NCBI GenBank assembly: GCA_043228905.1
Contig: JBHGNT010000001.1
Span: 34,534,001 to 34,598,000, forward strand
Direction: 5' to 3'
Length of the DNA: 64,000 nt
From: Azolla caroliniana
Lineage: Eukaryota; Polypodiophyta
Shown here one piece after another: positions 57,838-64,000 of the stretch (position 1 is the first letter of the stretch; each line of letters starts with the position of its first letter). The notes under the pieces were generated by a model that was not told the origin of the DNA, did not search any database, and saw nothing but the letters and a program-made list of their open reading frames with translations. The translations under genes and the position numbers were made by a program.

Positions 57838-60800
57838 TTATGAATAGGATTTAATCAAGCCAAGACTATATAGAACTAGAGAAGGTTTCCCAAATATGTT
57901 TCCAAGTGAGAATCTGGACTTCGTTTGTTGGGCATTAGACGATGTTAACATAGGGCAAAGAGGTATTTCACTTACTTTAAGCATGCTTTGACCTATTTCT
58001 CTTCTCACTGCTTCCAGAACTTTGGAATCTACAGCCATTCCCGATGCGTCAGTGACATAGAAAACGTTTAAAGCTTTCTTGTCTCTCGTAGAGACATCAG
58101 CTCTTGCCACAGAGAGGCCATGTTCTCGAAAGATTCGAGTCACATCAGATAACAAACCCACTCTGTCATTTGTGCACAATTCAAGTCTTATCCCCTGCAC
58201 ATTTCAACCACGACAATATGAATGCCATGAACAAACAATGTACATCTTGTAAAAACTTATGCATTATAACTGACTGCAAATATACTAGAACAAGGGAAAA
58301 AATCTCAATACATCCCTACTTTGTTGGTTACTTGTAAGATACCCCCCCAGTCTTCCCAGATATTACAAGAATACCTTTCGGTGGCACATCCTACTAAATT
58401 CCTACAAATCTGTAATATTGCCTCATAGCCCCTGAACATTAAACTCCAGTCCAATCTTGGAACTCACCAGAACAAAATGAACGAAACTTGACCAAAATAC
58501 ATACGATTCCAATTTAATTCAAGGAGTAATTTCCTACTACTTCTTAGATGAAAGGAATCACAAGCTCAATAAGTAAAGAAAATTCCACCTTCGATTACTA
58601 TTTAATTGAAACTACTCAAGTTTGCAAAGTAGATATGGGAAACACAATCTGGTTGTTTATGCACTGCACACTAGATGTGAGAAACACGACCTAGTAGTTA
58701 TGCATTGCAAGCCTCTGGAACACATGAAATTTCATTGTTTCTCAATCAATATATACCTCGGAAACCCGCCTTTTAATGGCTGCTCTTAGACACTGAATAA
58801 CTCTCCTCCTTTCTGCTTGAGAATTGAGTGTGCAGCCATCGATGTGGCGGATGTAGTAATCCTGTACATAAAATAAACGTTAAATATAAGACATATACTC
58901 TCTAACATGCAAGAAATGAAAGAAGATAAGATAAGAACTAACTTGATAAGCTCTTTGTCCATCAGTATCAATGGCAGCATGAAAGACAACATATTCCATA
59001 TCAGTCAATGTACATAGTGTATCAAACACAAGCTTAGGTCTATTTCTGCACTCTATATGAATCACAGAATAGCCCTTCTCATCACAATCTTCCACAGATA
59101 TTTTTCCATTACGATCCCAATTGTCACATTGTTCTTCACCGGCGTCACCATTTCTCTCGTAATCCCTATCAGCAAACATCATCTGATGAAGCCTCCTCTC
59201 AGTGTGAGTTATAACTCCATGAGTGAAATCTGTTCTTGCACTTTTTGAGTTCTTATCTCCTTTAAGGACATTAGAGAGAGACTCTTTGATCCTATAGAGT
59301 TTATCTTTGTCTTTGATAGGTCCATTTGTTGCTTCTTCATCTGTAACATATAGAAGGCAAGCTACTCTCATGTTGTGAGTCCATAGCTCTGCGGCGACAA
59401 CGTTACATCTCATTTGTGCTAATAGAGCTGAAATCTCAGACATAAGACCTGGCCTATCTCCTCCTGTTAGTTCAATTGTTGTGTGTGAATGCAATGAAGA
59501 TTCTTCTAATTCAGATGGCGATAAACCTATTTGATTATGATTAATCCCCACTCTTCTTGCTGGATTAAACTCATGACTTGCACTAATACACTGGATCAAA
59601 AAAATATAGGTTGATTTAATATACACCAAAATTGTTTTATTTCATATTCACAACTTGTGACAAAGATAAGAAGCTTCGATGGAACATAAATCTGAAAGAT
59701 AATGTACAGAATCAGAATCAGAATATTTCGAAACAAAAGTGAAAGCTTTAATGTGAAAAGACTTGAATATTAGTGCAGCAGAAATTAGATTAGTAGATTA
59801 AAAGAGAAGTTTATACATTGCAGAATCATGACAAAAATACTTCAATTTTATGTGAGCCAGCAGATTAAATTACGGATCAGAAATCTGGGAGATGTACCGA
59901 TGATTGATTATATCACACAAAGCATGCTATGTGAAGAATTTATATGGAGAAGAAACAGTCGTTGAAAGAAAGATAATTACTTATATCATACAAAGGATGC
60001 TATGTGTGAATATTTTATATGGAGCACAAAGCATCGTTGAAAAAAGATAATTACTTTATATCATACAAAGGATGCTATGTGTGAAGAATTTATATAATAG
60101 TGAGCGGAAACAGATATGAGAAAAGATATTGATGGAGAAGAGACAAGCTGTCTAAATCAGTACATAAATTACTGAATTGAATCATCGAAAGCACTTTGAG
60201 TTTTGATGGGAACAAAATTAAGTGGATCAAGGAGACACGAAGTCAGTGGTGTAAATCAATACAGAATATAACTGCGAGAAGAAAATCATGGAGCAGAAAG
60301 GAGTAGATGTTCTTAGATTAGACATCACTGACCTTCTCGATTAAGCTAATGGTTTCTTGATCAGTGACTTTCCTTCCGTTTGCATCTGTTACATGGAAGA
60401 CTGCACAACAAACGTTAGAAACGCAGGTCTTGCTAAGGGAGACGAATAAAGAACCCAAAACAATACAAAGAAACACAAAAAGAAAGAGAGAGAGGGGGGA
60501 TACAAAGAAGAGCGGCGAAAGAGAGAAGAAGAAGAGACCCAGAGTAGTTTTTACCATCCATAAACCATCCGCCGTCTGATGAAATGAAAGCCTTAAGTAT
60601 TCTGAGATCTAGATCTGTCAAGATCTGAACGATTTCAAGCAAAATTCCATGTCGATTGGAGCTATGGACCTGCATAAGATTAAGAAGAGAAAGACGAAAA
60701 CATGTTAAAAAGAAGAAAATAGGAAGGAGTAAGAGAGAGAGGAGAAGGAAGAAAACAACGAAAGAAGGAGTCCATTCAAATTACTAACAGGAAAAAGAAA

Positions 60801-61160
60801 GGCTAAAACACATTAGGAAACGAAGAAAAAAAAGGAAGAAAGGAAGAAGAAAGCCATTAGAGCTTAACATTGATCAGACAATACCTTGAATAGCGTAGCC
60901 GTTTCACTTGAGCTATTATCGACCATGATTCTGCCGAAGGAGAAAAGGATAAGATCAGAAGGTTGTAAATGCCACCGGATTGACAAATTGACACAGAAAG
61001 ATAAATCAACAGCTATCAATCAGAGTAAAGACATGCAAATGCATTAAACAAAAAAAGAAAGAAAACGGAAGAGAGAAAAGAGGTGTTTTTCATACCTCGG
61101 AGGATTCATTCGCCACACGAACTTCTGATACTCATCAAAGCCTGCTTGGGAGGACTCCAT
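57838..61160 (-). CDS. ACT domain repeat (ACR) protein, 467 aa
   Basis: Predicted coding exons in transcript order are 61160-61096, 60930-60885, 60669-60555, 60400-60333, 59590-58943, 58861-58757 and 58194-57838, all GT-AG with consistent phase. ACR proteins consist of four ACT domains, the fold that binds amino acids in metabolic regulators. They are thought to sense amino acids or nitrogen status, and no enzyme activity is known. The family start is present: DEYQKFVWRMNPPR (9-22). ACT1 spans about 33-98 (SSDGGWFMDVFHVTD, encoded across exons 3 and 4). ACT2 spans about 134-200 (ELTGGDRPGLMSE), ACT3 about 270-330 (RNRPKLVFDTLCTLTDM) and ACT4 about 350-415 (ELCTNDRVGLLSDVTRIF). The signature TERRLHQMMFADRDYE lies between ACT2 and ACT3. 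The GL(I)-KSYS ending matches the ACR4-like subgroup. Length is normal. Confidence 0.94.
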
Positions 61161-61662
61161 GGCCACAGAAGGAGGAGGAGGAGGAGCACAGTGCGCAGTG
61201 CGCAGTGCGAGAAGGTATAAGACCACTGTACTGAGCTTTACGTTGCAGAAGGAAACGTGGTATGTATGTAAAGCAAGCAAGGGAAGTATATATTACGAAG
61301 GGGAAGGAAGAAAACGGGGCGCAATATCGAAATAACGAAGGATTCGAAGGAGGAGGAGCGGATGGATGGAAGGGAAAATGAAGAGAACTCGGAGAGCGGT
61401 GTGGAGGAAGGAAGACGCACAGCACAGGCAGAGACAGAAGAAGATCAGGTGCGGGTTCTTTGAAGAAGAAGAAGAAGAAGAAGAAGAAGAAGATCAGTCA
61501 GGTGCGGGTTCTTTGAAGAAGAAGAAGCAATGGCTGTAGAGAGGAGCAGTAGCAGCAGTGATAGAAGTAGTAGTACATTGCGCGCACAGAGGCAGGCAGG
61601 CAGATGACTGTTATTTGAATTTCCCAAAGGAAGAAAGGAAGGAAGGAACACTGAGAGTCTCT

Positions 61663-61708
<46 letters not shown>

Positions 61709-62041
61709 CTGAGAGAGAAGGCCCTGCGCAGCATGCATTTATTGGGGCGAAGACGACGACGTCTTAATTACCGCCGGCGGGGGTGCCACGTGGCCACCTC
61801 CCTTTTTGTTCTCCCGATCCCGACATATCTCTCTCTCTCTCTCTCTCTCTTCCTTTTTCTCTTTTTTTACAAAAAATAAAAGAATTTAAATAAATAAACA
61901 AAGTCATTCCTAGTCCGCTCCAGCCGTCAACGCTCTTCATTGACTGACTATATATCTTATCTGTCGGAGGAAACGTCGCTCTCCAAAACCGCCAGCCGTC
62001 AGCCACTGTCGTCGTACCTACTTCGTCTCTATAATATCACT

Positions 62042-62074
<33 letters not shown>

Positions 62075-62898
62075 AGAGCTCTTTGTTTTGTCCCAAACAC
62101 CGAACCAAAAAGGAGATCGTTGTTTAAAACAAGTCAGTGCAGAAACCTTCTTCTTTTTTATTTTAAAGGACAAAAGATGGTGGAGTGTATGGTGGTGGTG
62201 GGGGGGGGGGGGTCAATATGTGGAAAATGACCAAAATCCAGCCCCTTGGGCACTATCCGTCGGTCGGTCCAAAACAGTCTGTTTGTGTGGATGGATGGAT
62301 TGACCAAAGACCAACCGCCCCATGCCCACAATCCGTTTTCCTAAATGGCCACTCGAAACTATAACCTCCCCGAGAAGGAGATGGGCGGGGGGACACAATT
62401 TACAAGGAGATTAAACCAAACTTTCTAGGGGGTTGTAACTTGTTTACATGCAATTCTATAGTACTATATATATATATATGTAATAATGTATGTATGTATG
62501 CATAATTCCTTTCTATCGAATTTGAGTGAGTTTTATCATTAAACATTTTCTGTTTTCGTTGTTCTTTTTTTTAACTTAAAATTCCTGCCCTCGTCCTCCC
62601 CCTTCCACCTTCCAAGGCGTGCTTTTGGATGTCACCTTCATTTTTCCTCCCTTCTTGTTTACGTGCCATACCCTGGCCCCGCCACGTGGCATGCACATTC
62701 GTTTCTTCCAAGCCAAGGATTCTTTTTTCTTTCTTTCTTTTCTGGCGGCTATATCAAGCCATGATGCCACGTGTCTTTTGGTTTGGTCTACATCTTCCTT
62801 TTATGTACCATTACCATCACCATGTCTCTTTATTTATGTATTTGTTTAGGTTGTTTCAAGGAAAGGGAACTTCCCCACCCAACAAGGCGCAATCAATG

Positions 62899-62939
<41 letters not shown>

Positions 62940-63545
62940 CGGCTTTTCTTTTGGCCTCCTCTCTATTCCAATCTCACGAAACTCTGCCCGCGAACTCAAT
63001 TTATGTATGTCTCCCATGTACCAATAAGTTGGTTCCACTCCTGCTTCTCTCCCAACTCTTGCTCTCAACATGCCACAATTTTTAGTGTGTCGTGTTAAAC
63101 ATGCTCACTCTACACCCTCTTTCTAATGTATGTCAACCATTGTACTCTACGACAAAGTCCTTCCACGAGGATGTTCCGTTAAACCCCCCACGTGCTCATT
63201 GTGTAGCGACAAGCACATCCACACTTGTAAATTACATGACATCAACTCTTTTACTTTTTTTGGCCCTGCTCATAGACCAAGTTTGCCTCTTCAAACATGT
63301 AACACCTTGAACAAGGGTATGTCATCAAACCCCATTTGTTGAATAACAACCCTAAGGACAAGTTTTGATTCACCTTTATAGTGCATGTTAATGCAACTCA
63401 CAATTAATGGTAGAATGCTTGAATGTTGCATTTGTGCGTAATATCATGAATGCATTGAAATTACTTTTGACATTTATTGATTTTTATTACACAAAAAGTT
63501 GTGTTAGTCTACATGAGGATTCAGAAATCGTTTGTATAAATCCGA

Positions 63546-63584
<39 letters not shown>

Positions 63585-64000
63585 CCCAATAGTGTGTATT
63601 TAAAAACATTGTTACAAGTTACAATCATTTAATCCTCTCACTTAAGGTAGATGGACATTCTCTAAAACCATCAAAAAAACTTGAATATAGACTCAAGGAA
63701 AGGATCCAAGCATGTTCCAATACCCAAAAGTGCCACATAAGAATACCTTTCAACTACCTTGAAATTAGCGAAGGTAAGGACCCCCCCTTTTTAATCACTC
63801 ATTATTGAGATATTAAGCTCAACTAAGTTTAGCCATTTAGTTAACCACGTAACTTAGTAGCTACCTAGATAGAATCTAGTTAGTGTGTTGACCTTTCAAA
63901 CCCTTAAATAGGATTTCGTACTTGGTAGTGGAGGATCTAGAATGTATCCCCACTTACGTACAAGTACAAGATCCTATTTAAGGGTTTAAAAGGTCAACAC
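61161..64000 (-). promoter_or_regulatory. ACR gene leader and upstream region
   Basis: The stretch 61161-61740 is purine-rich on the plus strand (CT-rich in the transcript), with (GAA)n at 61460-61492 and (GA)n at 61671-61704. This fits a 5' UTR and core promoter. A TATATA stretch on the minus strand near 61948-61955 is a possible but distant TATA box. Further out there are (CT)n runs at 62047-62073, 62903-62937 and 63549-63581, a G-run near 62198-62212 and an inverted repeat at the end. I see no further gene. Confidence 0.4.
63885..64000. repeat. Inverted repeat at the window end
   Basis: The arms 63885-63915 and 63970-64000 are reverse complements (GTGTTGACCTTTCAAACCC... against ...GGGTTTAAAAGGTCAACAC) with one or two mismatches and a 54-base spacer. 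The right arm stops at the window edge, so the repeat may extend further. Confidence 0.8.

Noticed and set aside
61445-61738. Leu/Ser-rich minus-strand frames in the ACR leader
   Set aside because: They come from GA and GAA repeats, lie in the probable 5' UTR and have no recognisable protein.
1-64000. CRISPR arrays, bacterial operons, tRNA or rRNA genes
   Set aside because: None was seen. Spliced genes and plant transposons show this is plant nuclear DNA, and no cloverleaf or rRNA segment was recognised by eye.

Overview
This is nuclear DNA from a land plant. It holds three spliced genes of plant-specific or plant-expanded families (an Aux/IAA repressor, an AT-hook/PPC protein and a four-ACT-domain ACR protein), a Tnt1-like (Tork lineage) Ty1/copia retrotransposon pair, several LINEs and a broken PPR gene. 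The PPR remnants have the style common in the expanded PPR families of ferns and other seed-free plants, so a fern is a reasonable guess. A flowering plant is not excluded.

Layout. (1) 1-13764 is a nested transposon stack. A decayed LINE is split by an outer copia element (970-11832, 615-bp LTRs, GAAGT target duplication) and by a probable solo LTR (12808-13550, GAATG duplication). The outer copia is itself split by a closely related inner copia (2746-8259, GTGCT duplication). The inner copy has an uninterrupted 1357-codon gag-pol frame, and its two LTRs are identical except for one 26-bp repeat unit. (2) 13830-17691 holds a PPR pseudogene, a 5'-inverted LINE (15781-16894) and another truncated LINE (16955-17691), both LINEs with target duplications. 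(3) 17703-29821 is AT-rich and gene-free, apart from a 361-bp foldback element at 27067-27427 and the Aux/IAA promoter and leader. (4) 29822-32979 is the Aux/IAA gene, five coding exons, plus strand. (5) 32980-44183 is gene-poor, with one unexplained 246-codon minus-strand ORF. (6) 44184-46610 is the AHL gene, six coding exons, plus strand, preceded by a short telomere-like repeat. (7) 46611-57837 is intergenic, with a tandem duplication, a 49-bp-stem hairpin and two short LINE insertions. (8) 57838-61160 is the ACR gene, seven coding exons, minus strand. (9) 61161-64000 is its upstream region, microsatellite-rich, ending in an inverted repeat at the window edge.

The three host genes share no evident pathway beyond all being plausible regulatory proteins: auxin signalling, AT-rich DNA binding, and amino-acid sensing. 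No operon-like logic applies. I found no novel multi-gene system. The most informative material is the datable transposon stratigraphy, the U3 repeat array of the copia family, the twin-primed LINE and the hairpin loci. All exon boundaries, mismatch counts and repeat alignments were done by eye.
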